Part shown: positions 8,493 through 16,472 of the stretch, in pieces | Layout: every line of letters starts with the position of its first letter | Numbering within the stretch: the stretch's first letter is position 1 | Assembly: GCA_029565685.1 (NCBI GenBank) | Contig: JAKQNR010000021.1 | Coordinates: 310,001-374,000, forward strand | From: a bacterium | GTDB lineage: Bacteria > Zhuqueibacterota > Zhuqueibacteria > Residuimicrobiales > Residuimicrobiaceae | DNA length: 64,000 nucleotides | Direction of reading: 5' to 3' | Made by a program: the position numbers and the translations under genes | Notes under the pieces: model-generated | Database searches by the model: none | What the model saw: the letters and a program-made list of their open reading frames with translations, nothing else | What the model was told of the DNA's origin: nothing

Positions 8493-10267
8493 AACACATC
8501 CTGATTCTGATCGTCTGCCTGACGGCCGCTGCGGCGTCTGCAGGACCGGCGCTGGCTGATTCTGAAGTGAACAGCGATACGCCGGCCTGGCCGGTCATAC
8601 GGATGATCGATTCGACGGCTATTCAAGGCTCCGGCTATGGCAGTGCGGCGGATCTGCTAAAAGTTCCCGGCGTTTTCGTCTTTGATCGCGGCAGTGTGGG
8701 CCAACTCGCCGCCGCCGCCCTGTTCGCCGGCTCCTTTCGCCACCTGGATGCGACTTGGGACGGCCTGCTGTTGAATGACCCGGTCAGCGGAGTGGTTGAT
8801 TGGAATCTGGTTCCGGTGGAAGGAATCCAGCGCATGGACGCCTGGGCCGGACCCGGCGGCGAAACCACGGGGCTGATTTCGCCCGGACATTCGCTGTACG
8901 TGGCCGGCCGCGATCTGGCCGGCAGCGGTCTGCGCTCTGCAACCGCCTACCGCACCGGCGGCAACGGCTATGATGATGTCGATGTGCGTCTGGGGTTGAA
9001 ACCAACGCTGCACAGCGCGCTCACGGCCGGCGCGGTGTTGAAAAATTACGGCGGCACTGCGGCGGATGAAAAGTATCGCGCGCAAAAGGTCAATCTGAGC
9101 GTCGAACGGCGGTTCGGTCCGCAGTGGCGGCTGCGCTATCTGTTGCTGCTCAACAAAATGGACCGCGATGTGCCGTGGTCGGCGCCGACGCCCGAGGTTC
9201 CTTTTTTGCATGAGAAACTTGATCGCTATGACCATGGCCTCAGCCTGCAGGCCCATCGCGTCAGCGTTTTGTGGCAGTACACCGATCTCTATCGCGAATT
9301 TTATCATCGTCCATCCCCAGCCGCTCAGCAGATTCAGAACGCCGGCCGGTCGCGGTTGTTGATGCAATACGGCCGACGGTTCGGCCCGCTGCAGTGGCAC
9401 AGCGGCGGACTGTGGCAGCACAGCCGCATGGAGATCGCCGGTCGCAGCGACAGCCGGCGCAATGATCTGGAAGCCTGGACGCAAATAGGATCACAGGTCA
9501 ACGCAGCCTGGTTCTGGCTCGCTGGCATTAAAGCGCTGCGCTTTGGAGATGAAAAGATCGCCCTACTGCCCCAGGCCCAGTTGGCCGCAACCCTAGCGCG
9601 CGGATGGAATTCACGGCTGTGGTATGGCAGCCATATCGCTTCGGCGGGACTGAGCGGCGGCTGCGGCGTGGAGAGCTATGTGGCCGGCGACCGGGCTTTT
9701 CAGCAGGAACGCAGCGATCATTGGGGGTGGGCGGTGGAAAAAAACAGCGACGCGGTCCGCTATTTTATCTGTGTTTCTTACAGCAGCGATCGTATGACGC
9801 TTTCCCGCCTGCAATCGCAAACAGCGGCATTTGCGCAGGACGCAAACCGCTGGGCGGTGGACATCGGTGTGGAACAGAAATTGAACCGCTGTTTTTCTCT
9901 TTATGCCGATTTGCGTCAGTTCCGCGACAGCGAGGAGGAGCCGCTGCGGCAACCGTCGCAACAGGCCTGGGGCTGTGTGCAATATGCGAATGTTTTTTTC
10001 GCCGGCGATTTGGATGTGCGGCTGCGCGTCGGATTTGACGCTTGGGGAGAGCGGGACGGGAACAGCCTGATGCCCGGCACGCGCCGGCCGTCGACCGCCC
10101 TGTCGCCGGTGGTCGTTCCGTTCGCCCATCTGGGTCTTAAAATTAAAAGTGCGCGCCTGTTCTTTTTACTGCAAAATTTCGCCGGCATCGACTATCAGCT
10201 GCTTCCCGGCTATTCCATGCCGAAACAGCAGCTGCGCTGGGGATTTGTCTGGGATTTTTTTGATTGA
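8489..10267 (+). CDS. Outer-membrane receptor with TonB plug-like domain
   Basis: A 592-residue exported protein with a signal peptide (cleavage near residue 23, ALADSE). Residues about 30-130 look like a TonB-receptor plug (YGSAADLLKVPGV, a later DGLLLNDPVSGVVDWNLVPVEGIQRMDAWAGPGG). The rest alternates beta strands typical of an outer-membrane barrel and ends in aromatic residues (WDFFD). There is no N-terminal carboxypeptidase-regulatory domain and no obvious TonB box, so it is a shortened receptor. It is coupled to the ECF S component and sits just before the B12 riboswitch. It may pass the same vitamin through the outer membrane; the substrate is inferred only. Confidence 0.75.
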   Translation: MKHILILIVCLTAAAASAGPALADSEVNSDTPAWPVIRMIDSTAIQGSGYGSAADLLKVPGVFVFDRGSVGQLAAAALFAGSFRHLDATWDGLLLNDPVSGVVDWNLVPVEGIQRMDAWAGPGGETTGLISPGHSLYVAGRDLAGSGLRSATAYRTGGNGYDDVDVRLGLKPTLHSALTAGAVLKNYGGTAADEKYRAQKVNLSVERRFGPQWRLRYLLLLNKMDRDVPWSAPTPEVPFLHEKLDRYDHGLSLQAHRVSVLWQYTDLYREFYHRPSPAAQQIQNAGRSRLLMQYGRRFGPLQWHSGGLWQHSRMEIAGRSDSRRNDLEAWTQIGSQVNAAWFWLAGIKALRFGDEKIALLPQAQLAATLARGWNSRLWYGSHIASAGLSGGCGVESYVAGDRAFQQERSDHWGWAVEKNSDAVRYFICVSYSSDRMTLSRLQSQTAAFAQDANRWAVDIGVEQKLNRCFSLYADLRQFRDSEEEPLRQPSQQAWGCVQYANVFFAGDLDVRLRVGFDAWGERDGNSLMPGTRRPSTALSPVVVPFAHLGLKIKSARLFFLLQNFAGIDYQLLPGYSMPKQQLRWGFVWDFFD

Positions 10268-10282
10268 CCGGTTAATTAGCTG

Positions 10283-10311
10283 TTGCTTTCATAAAAATTT
10301 CTTTTTATATT
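10283..10311 (+). promoter_or_regulatory. Sigma-70-like promoter for the riboswitch transcript
   Basis: TTGCTT (10283-10288), a 17-base spacer and TATATT (10306-10311) match a housekeeping promoter. Transcription would start near 10318, just upstream of the first riboswitch helix. This supports the receptor gene being a separate, B12-controlled unit. Confidence 0.65.
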
Positions 10312-10324
10312 GCATCGCTCTTTG

Positions 10325-10490
10325 AAACGCATGCTTTGGTTCCAAACGGATGAAAAGGGAAGACGGTGCAAATCCGTCGCAGCCCCGCTACTGTAATGAA
10401 CTACGAAAGTCGCATCGCAAAAGCCACTGGGAAACCGGGAAGGCGCGACCGGTAGGATTGACGTTCAAAGCCAGGAGACCTGCCAGAGAG
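10325..10490 (+). ncRNA. Cobalamin (AdoCbl) riboswitch
   Basis: Conserved blocks of the cobalamin aptamer are present in order: GGGAAGACGGTGCAAATCCG, then CAGCCCCGCTACTGTAA, a GGGAAACCGGGAAGG segment, and the B12 box GCCAGGAGACCTGCC at about 10469-10483. It lies between a promoter and an intrinsic terminator ahead of the BtuB-like gene, so it probably acts by premature termination when cobalamin is bound. Confidence 0.97.
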
Positions 10491-10540
10491 TGATTGGATT
10501 AGCCTTCGCGGGTGAGGTGCTGGTACCTAAAGATAACGAC

Positions 10541-10572
10541 GCCCCATGTTGCAAGACTGGGGCTTTTTTTTT
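10541..10572 (+). terminator. Riboswitch-controlled intrinsic terminator
   Basis: GCCCCA pairs with TGGGGC around an 11-base loop, followed by nine T (10564-10572). Its position between the aptamer and the receptor start indicates a transcription-attenuation switch. Confidence 0.9.
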
Positions 10573-10637
10573 CGACCTCCTGCAATCGCTCATTCCTTGC
10601 TTTCTCCAGGTCTCCTCATCGATGACCAGTTCGACGT

Positions 10638-12833
10638 ATGAATCGTTTTAAAAAAAACACTCTGGCGCTTGTGCTGCTGGCCATGACCGGTCTTCAGAAT
10701 CTGCCGGCGCAATCTGACGTCAAGATCGAAGGCAAGGTCCTGGACAGGTCCGATCGCCGCGCTCTGTTCGGCGTCAACGTGACCGTGCTCGGCACCGCTG
10801 TGGGCGCGGTGACCGACCGCAGCGGCCGGTTCGTCTTGCAAAATCTGCTGGCAGGCGAGTACGTGGTGGAGGCGAGTCTGTTGGGCTATCGAACGCAGCG
10901 GGTGCGCAACGTTCTGGTCAGCCATGATCAGCCTCAGCAGCTGGTGATCGAACTGCAGCCGGCGCTCATCGAACTGCCCGACGTGGAGATCCTCGCCGGC
11001 GTCGACAAAACGGCGCAGGCCGCAGAGATCGTCATCGACCAGAAGAGAATCCGGCAAAGTCAGGCCGAGGATGTGGCTGAGCTGCTGGCTGCGACCTGCG
11101 GAGTGGAGATCCAGGAAAACGGCGCCGCCAAAACGATTTCCATTCGCGGCAGTCAGGCCGGGCAGGTGCTGGTGCTGGTGGACGGCGTTCGCCTGCAGAA
11201 CGGATTGTCCGGCGCCATCGATCTTTCCTCCCTGCCGCTGGCGGCCATCGAAGAGATCAAGGTCACCAAAGGTCCGCAGTCCAGTCGCTTCGGCGCCAAT
11301 GCTCTGGCCGGAGTGGTGCAGATCATCACTCGGCAGGCGCGGGAAAATCAGCTGTCCGCGGAGCTGCGCGCAGCCTCCTTTGCCGCTGCCGATGCGGCGG
11401 CCACGCTGATGCGGAAAAGCGGCTATGGCGATTTCCTGCTGACCGTCGAACAGCATCGCAGCCGCAACGATTACCGCTATGAGTATGACCTCGCCGGCCG
11501 GCGCTTCACTGAGACTCGCTTGAACGCGGATGTACTGCAGCGGCAGCTGTTCGGCCGCTGGAGCCGGGAGAAGAACGGATCCCGCTGGTCTTTTTCCGCG
11601 CAGCATCTGTTCGGCCATCGCGGGTTGCCCGGCGCTGTCTACAGCTGGACGCCCTATGCACGCAGCGCCACCCGGCGCAGCCTGGCCGTGCTTTCGTTCG
11701 AAAAAAAACAGCGCCGGCGTACCTTAAACGTGCGCGCCTCTTTCAATCAAGATTTTTCCTCCTTTAAAAATATCCATGAGAATGTGCCGGTGCGCTATCG
11801 GTCAACGCCGCGCTACTGGAACGAAAACCAAGTGACGGCAGGCCGACTGCAGAGCGATCTTTTGCAGCAGATCAGCGCGGTCCATCAGATCGAGCTGGGG
11901 GCTGAAGCCGGAGCGACCCGTTTTACCGATCGCGATCGCTTGTACCCGTCCCTGACGCCGGTCGGAGCCGCCGATGTCCGCAACGCCGGCGTCTATGTGC
12001 GCCATGGCTGTGAAACCGATCTTGGTTGGAATATGCGTTTGGAAACGCAGGCCGGCCTGCGCTATGATGCGGCTGAGACCGAACACTACCAGGACCAGCG
12101 TCTGGATCAAGCGCTCAGCCCATCACTGGGCGTGAGCCTGCGCAAACAGCTGCTGCTGGATTGGCGGCTGCAGGCGGACTGGGGCCATGGATTCCGCCTG
12201 CCCACCTTTGCCGATCTGTTCTATCAGCAGTACCGGGTACGCGGCAACGCCGGGCTGCGTCCGGAGAGGAGTGAGAACCTGGAATGGGCCATCGAAGGTC
12301 TGTGGCGCAACAGCCTGTTCCGGTTCAATCGATTTCGCCATCAGTTGCAGGACCTGATCATCTGGCGTCTGGGCTCTTTCGCCGCTTTTTCGCCGGTGAA
12401 CACCGATGCCCGTCTTTCCGGAGAAGAGTTCGAATGGCGCTGGCATCTCAACCGTTGGCGCTTGGAGACGCAGGTTTCCTACAGCCATCTGCGCAGTGAA
12501 AACCTCGGCGAGGAACGAACAACGCGGCACAAACAATTGCCGTACCGACCGGAACACAGCTTTAAGGCAGGCCTGCAATGGGGATGGCGGGATCTGCAGG
12601 TGAATTACAATTTCCGGCGCAGCGGCGCGCGCTTTGTCACGGAAGCCAATACCGTGCGCTTGCCCGGCTTTTCTTTGCACGAGATAACGCTGCACTATGC
12701 CTTTCGTCTGCTCGGCCGACAGAATAATCTCAAGCTGTCCTGCTTGAACCTCACCGATGTGCGCTACCAAGTTTTAGAAAACGCGCCTCTGCCGGGCCGG
12801 GAATGGCGGGCAGGGTGGAGCGCTGCCTTTTAA
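10638..12833 (+). CDS. btuB: TonB-dependent cobalamin receptor (BtuB-like)
   Basis: A 731-residue outer-membrane receptor. A signal peptide (about 1-25) is followed by a carboxypeptidase-regulatory-like beta domain (about 29-105, KIEGKVLDRSDRRALFGVNV), as is common in Bacteroidetes receptors. The plug is at about 130-235 (AEDVAELLAATCGVEI, ISIRGSQAGQVLVLVDGVRL, VTKGPQSSRFGANALAGVVQIITR), then a 22-strand-type barrel ending NLTDVRYQVLENAPLPGREWRAGWSAAF. The cobalamin riboswitch directly upstream makes a corrinoid the likely ligand. The ribosome-binding site before the ATG is weak. A beta-propeller surface protein follows, which resembles the BtuB-BtuG pairing of Bacteroides. Confidence 0.92.
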   Translation: MNRFKKNTLALVLLAMTGLQNLPAQSDVKIEGKVLDRSDRRALFGVNVTVLGTAVGAVTDRSGRFVLQNLLAGEYVVEASLLGYRTQRVRNVLVSHDQPQQLVIELQPALIELPDVEILAGVDKTAQAAEIVIDQKRIRQSQAEDVAELLAATCGVEIQENGAAKTISIRGSQAGQVLVLVDGVRLQNGLSGAIDLSSLPLAAIEEIKVTKGPQSSRFGANALAGVVQIITRQARENQLSAELRAASFAAADAAATLMRKSGYGDFLLTVEQHRSRNDYRYEYDLAGRRFTETRLNADVLQRQLFGRWSREKNGSRWSFSAQHLFGHRGLPGAVYSWTPYARSATRRSLAVLSFEKKQRRRTLNVRASFNQDFSSFKNIHENVPVRYRSTPRYWNENQVTAGRLQSDLLQQISAVHQIELGAEAGATRFTDRDRLYPSLTPVGAADVRNAGVYVRHGCETDLGWNMRLETQAGLRYDAAETEHYQDQRLDQALSPSLGVSLRKQLLLDWRLQADWGHGFRLPTFADLFYQQYRVRGNAGLRPERSENLEWAIEGLWRNSLFRFNRFRHQLQDLIIWRLGSFAAFSPVNTDARLSGEEFEWRWHLNRWRLETQVSYSHLRSENLGEERTTRHKQLPYRPEHSFKAGLQWGWRDLQVNYNFRRSGARFVTEANTVRLPGFSLHEITLHYAFRLLGRQNNLKLSCLNLTDVRYQVLENAPLPGREWRAGWSAAF

Positions 12834-12968
12834 CCGCATAAGCGAGTTTTCGTCTGGGCGATGGAAGGCATGAAATCGAGTTCAGGGCAAGGCCAAAGTA
12901 CAAAACGCAAGATGTAAGCTATTGGCGGATTTTTTATTGGGATCATCTGAGACCTGCGTGCCTTCTTT

Positions 12969-13055
12969 AACCGCGGAGAAAGCGCTAAGCAACGCCGAGG
13001 GGATGAAATAACTTTTAAATTGTATGTCTCGGCGTTCTTGACAACCTTGGCGGTT
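12969..13055. repeat. Second type of intergenic inverted repeat
   Basis: AACCGCGGAGAAAGCG and AACGCCGAGG are matched, imperfectly, by CTCGGCGTT and AACCTTGGCGGTT on the other side of an A/T-rich centre. It resembles the 101-bp repeat in design but differs in sequence. It occupies the 317-base gap between the receptor and the propeller genes (12834-13150); nothing else was recognised there. Confidence 0.65.
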
Positions 13056-13150
13056 CATCAGCTGCCTTTACATCGAAAGAGCACAAGACGTTACTGCCGA
13101 AAAGAGTTAATTAATTTTGACATTATGGATAAGAATCTGAGGATGCTTTG

Positions 13151-15037
13151 ATGAAAAAAATGTGGTTGTTGGTGTGTTGGGGGATTGCTCGTTTTGCTTT
13201 TGCCGGCGACATGCCGCGCACCTTGTTCATTGAAAACAATCTGGCGCGCACGCTGTCCACGGTAAATCTGGAGACCGGCGCTGTTCATAACGATGTGGCG
13301 ACCCTGGGGCAAATCCCCAATCAGATACTCGCCTATCGCGATAAAGTCCTGGCGCTGAACAGCGTGCCGCCGGAGATCATGATCATCGACGCGAGCTCGC
13401 TGCAGGTGGAGAAGCGCGTCGCGCTGCCTGAGGGCTCCAACCCCTATGGCATGGCGCTGGTGGGCGCCAACCGCGTCTATGTGACCCTGCTGCTCATGGA
13501 CGCAGTGGCTGTGGTGGAGATCCGCGAGGGCCGCGTCGCCAAACTCATCCCCTGCGGCAGGGCGCCGCAAGGGATCATCGTCGATGGGACCACCGCTCTG
13601 GTGGCCAACACCGGCGGCTATCCGGATTATCAGCCATCCACCGTCGCTTTTATCGATATCGCCCGCGATTCTCTGCTCACCAGCGTAGCGGTGCCGGCCA
13701 ATCCGCAAGTGGTGCGCAAGGGACCGGATTGGAATTATTATGTGCTCTGCTCCGGCATCTGGGGTGGAAACAGCGGACAATTGGCGGTGATCAATCCCTA
13801 TGCCCCGCCGGACTATGCCGGCCCGGCGGTGGTCGATACCCTGGTGGTGGGCGGCTATCCCGGGGATCTGGCGGTGCTGCCCGACGGCATGGCCTATATC
13901 TGCGATTGGGGCGATCATACCGGCGGCTTTTTGTACAAGGTGAACATCTACAGCGGCGAGATCCTGCACAATGCACGAAATCCTCTGCGCGTCGGCCGCG
14001 GCGCCATGCATCTGCTCTGGGATAAGAAAAACGCCGAGTTGTACATCAGCGCCTTTGATCAGGATGTGGTGCAAAAGTTCGATGTGCAGCAGGACCGAGT
14101 GGTGATGACCTATCCTGCAGGCGACGGCAGTCAGGACATGGCCATTGTGGAAAGGAGCGATTCCTCGGATCCCTGGGCCGATGAGGTGGTCGCTTTTTCT
14201 CCCGGCCAGCCTTGGAGCAAAATCGGCTATGATTTTTTTCCCGACAACGTGCTGGGCCCGCCGGATCCGGATCGCGGGCTCAACAGCGCCAGCACCACCA
14301 GCGACCCGGCGGAGATTCTGTCTCTGGGCCACGGCGGCGAGATCACACTGGCGTTCACCGATAACGTCGTTGTCGATGGGCCTGGCGTGGATTTTATCAT
14401 CTTTGAGAACGTGTTCATGAACCTCTGGACCGGACAGCCGTTTATGGAGGCTGCCACAGTGGCGGTCAGCCAGGACGGCAACCGCTTTGTCGATTTTCCC
14501 TATGATACCAGCAGCTGCGTAGGTCTGGCCGGCTGCCATGTGGTGCAGAGCACCAGCCATCCCCTTGATCCACAGCGCTCCGGAGCTGATCAGTTCGACC
14601 TGGCGGACGTCGGAATGGACTGGATCCGCTATGTCAGGATCACGGACATGGGCGACCGTTGGCAGGAAGGGGCTATTAACGGCGACTTTGATCTGGATGC
14701 CGTCGTGGCGGTCAACAGCCGAACGTCGATCTCCTGCCCACAGGCAAAACGTTCGCCGCAGGAATTTAATCTCGCCGCCAATTACCCCAATCCGTTCAAC
14801 AGCAGCACAACGATCTTCTTCACCACCGCGGCGCCGGGACGGGCCAAGCTCACGGTGATAAACCTTCTCGGACAGTCCGTGGCCACCTTACTGGATCAAA
14901 ACATGCCGGCCGGCTTCCATCGAGTGATCTGGGACGGCAGCGATGGATCAGGGAAGGCCATGAATACGGGATTGTACTGGGCGGTGCTGCAGTTTGGCGA
15001 CAGCGTACAAAGGCAAAAGATGGTGCTGGTAAAATAA
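13151..15037 (+). CDS. Secreted beta-propeller surface protein with T9SS tail (possible BtuG-like corrinoid binder)
   Basis: A 628-residue exported protein with a signal peptide (about 1-18). Residues about 20-330 form repeated YncE-like propeller blades (VYVTLLLMDAVAVVEIREGRVAKLIPCG and similar). Residues about 340-525 look like a beta-sandwich domain (VVAFSPGQPWSKIGYDFFP, VDFIIFENVF, DWIRYVRITDMG). The end is a type A T9SS sorting domain: NYPNPFNSSTTI, LLGQSVATLLD, GLYWAVLQFG. In Bacteroides, BtuG is a cell-surface propeller that captures B12 beside BtuB; the position after the riboswitch-controlled receptor suggests the same job here, but with T9SS export instead of a lipid anchor. The ATG at 13151 follows GAGGA. 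Confidence 0.8.
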   Translation: MKKMWLLVCWGIARFAFAGDMPRTLFIENNLARTLSTVNLETGAVHNDVATLGQIPNQILAYRDKVLALNSVPPEIMIIDASSLQVEKRVALPEGSNPYGMALVGANRVYVTLLLMDAVAVVEIREGRVAKLIPCGRAPQGIIVDGTTALVANTGGYPDYQPSTVAFIDIARDSLLTSVAVPANPQVVRKGPDWNYYVLCSGIWGGNSGQLAVINPYAPPDYAGPAVVDTLVVGGYPGDLAVLPDGMAYICDWGDHTGGFLYKVNIYSGEILHNARNPLRVGRGAMHLLWDKKNAELYISAFDQDVVQKFDVQQDRVVMTYPAGDGSQDMAIVERSDSSDPWADEVVAFSPGQPWSKIGYDFFPDNVLGPPDPDRGLNSASTTSDPAEILSLGHGGEITLAFTDNVVVDGPGVDFIIFENVFMNLWTGQPFMEAATVAVSQDGNRFVDFPYDTSSCVGLAGCHVVQSTSHPLDPQRSGADQFDLADVGMDWIRYVRITDMGDRWQEGAINGDFDLDAVVAVNSRTSISCPQAKRSPQEFNLAANYPNPFNSSTTIFFTTAAPGRAKLTVINLLGQSVATLLDQNMPAGFHRVIWDGSDGSGKAMNTGLYWAVLQFGDSVQRQKMVLVK

Positions 15038-15114
15038 AAGCAAGGGATCAGAGCGTTCGTTATTGAAAATTCCGGCAAACTTTTTTGCGGTTTTATCCAT
15101 TTGCAATCGACAAC

Positions 15115-15152
15115 TCAAAAAAAATGCCGGATCCACAGGGATCCGGCATTTT
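15115..15152 (-). terminator. Bidirectional intrinsic terminator
   Basis: A perfect 11-bp stem, ATGCCGGATCC (15124-15134) and GGATCCGGCAT (15139-15149), with a 4-base loop. The T-run is strongest on the minus strand (eight T), so it mainly ends the NlpC/P60 gene; TTTGACTTT on the plus side may also stop the propeller transcript. Confidence 0.9.
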
Positions 15153-15206
15153 GACTTTATTCCTGTTCTGCGCGCGCCAAGCGGCACAGAAGATGGTCCT
15201 CTTTCG

Positions 15207-16235
15207 CTAGTCGCCCCCTAACTTGGGAACCATCAGGTTTTCCAGGTCCTCTGCCGCCATGTTGATGTAATCGAAAATATCCACGCCTGCGGGCGGGCCC
15301 ACGATCTGCGCATAGCCGGCGATGCGGTTGATGGAATCGCTGCGGTCCTTGATGGTCACACGGCGTTCACCGCGTGAAGCGGCCTCCAGCACCAGCAGAC
15401 GGTCTCCCACTTGGCCGAGGAAAAACCCCACATGGGTGATCCCCTTGTATCGCCGTTTTTGAAATCGAGTGCGCCAGTTGAAAAATACCAGATCCCCTGG
15501 TTGGGGAGGCTCGCCGGCAGGGCGCAGGAACAGGCCCATGTCGCCTTGTTCGGCATAGCGATACTGCATGGCCGCAGTCCGATTGAACACCTTTTCTGCA
15601 ATGCCGGCGCTGATCATGGCCATGCGGGTGAACATACCACAGTCGATATACTTGACGCCGCTTCCGCCGAGCCGGTAGCGCAGGCCGAGAAATTTAACCG
15701 CTTCGTTCAATACCTGGGCCACCAGGCTGCATTCCTTTTTCGAAATCGGCCAGTTGTACTCCATGGCCAGCAGCTGATGCGCGGTCTCGCGATCGATATA
15801 GCTGCCATCGTGCCCGCAATCATGCACCAGCTTGTACAGTGTGACGGACATGGAGGTGGCTTTATCGTAATGGCCTGAGACTTTGAGCGGCAGGTTTTTG
15901 TTCCAGCTCAGCAGCAGCTTTTGCATGCGGCTGATCGGGCCGTTCTTTTCGCTGTCGCTTTGATCTTCCGCCAGGCCCAGGTAAGGTTCCAGACCGCTGG
16001 AATCCGGCCCGGTGATCGTGGGGGTTTCGACCCTGAGCAGGCTGTTGAATTGGATCAAGTGGATATAGTCATTCAGCAGATGGGTGGTGAAGGAGAGGGG
16101 TTCAAAGGGTGTAGCGGCGGAAAGCGGCGGTGCGGTGAAAAAGAAAAGGGAAAAGAAAATGACGCCACTCACAAAATAAATAAATTTTCGCGCCGATTTG
16201 CAGGCAACGGGCGGTCTATTTTCTTCGGTCTGCAA
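15207..16235 (-). CDS. NlpC/P60-family cell-wall peptidase
   Basis: A 342-residue exported protein with an N-terminal hydrophobic segment (about 18-40, cleavage near LSAATP). The C-terminal NlpC/P60 domain has the nucleophile C199 (context KYIDCGMFTRMAM) and H268 (context GITHVGFFLG), with a preceding LGLRYRLGGSG that matches the usual lead into the active cysteine. Such enzymes cut peptide bonds in peptidoglycan stem peptides. Residues about 90-160 (SRMQKLLLSWNKNLPLKVSGHYDKATSMSVTLYKL) could be a peptidoglycan-binding or regulatory part. It is a single minus-strand gene flanked by a terminator. Confidence 0.85.
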   Translation of the reverse strand: MQTEENRPPVACKSARKFIYFVSGVIFFSLFFFTAPPLSAATPFEPLSFTTHLLNDYIHLIQFNSLLRVETPTITGPDSSGLEPYLGLAEDQSDSEKNGPISRMQKLLLSWNKNLPLKVSGHYDKATSMSVTLYKLVHDCGHDGSYIDRETAHQLLAMEYNWPISKKECSLVAQVLNEAVKFLGLRYRLGGSGVKYIDCGMFTRMAMISAGIAEKVFNRTAAMQYRYAEQGDMGLFLRPAGEPPQPGDLVFFNWRTRFQKRRYKGITHVGFFLGQVGDRLLVLEAASRGERRVTIKDRSDSINRIAGYAQIVGPPAGVDIFDYINMAAEDLENLMVPKLGGD

Positions 16236-16421
16236 AACAGGTGCTCCGTTTAATTATAATAAAAACAATTAGAGAGAGTGATGGCTGATTGTTAATTTTG
16301 GCTAATTTAAAACCTTGAGGTGTAAAAGTCAAGCTTTGAATGCATGAACCACGCTTTTCCATGCCCCTACGGCGGTCCGGCCTTGAAGCGCGCCCGCGGC
16401 AACGGCCATGATTTCCCTTGC

Positions 16422-16453
16422 ATTTACCTGCAAATATATTTAAACTATATTTG
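16422..16453 (+). promoter_or_regulatory. Possible Bacteroidetes-type promoter for purL
   Basis: TTTA, a 19-base spacer and TATATTTG resemble the Bacteroidetes -33/-7 pattern (TTTG-N19-TAnnTTTG) with one change in the -33 box. It sits about 20 bases upstream of the purL start. This is a pattern match only. Confidence 0.35.
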
Positions 16454-16472
16454 ATACATTCAAGGAGCCAAT

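Noticed and set aside
13091-14560. A 489-codon minus-strand frame opposite the propeller gene
   Set aside because: The plus-strand frame has a signal peptide, propeller repeats and T9SS tail; the minus frame shows none.
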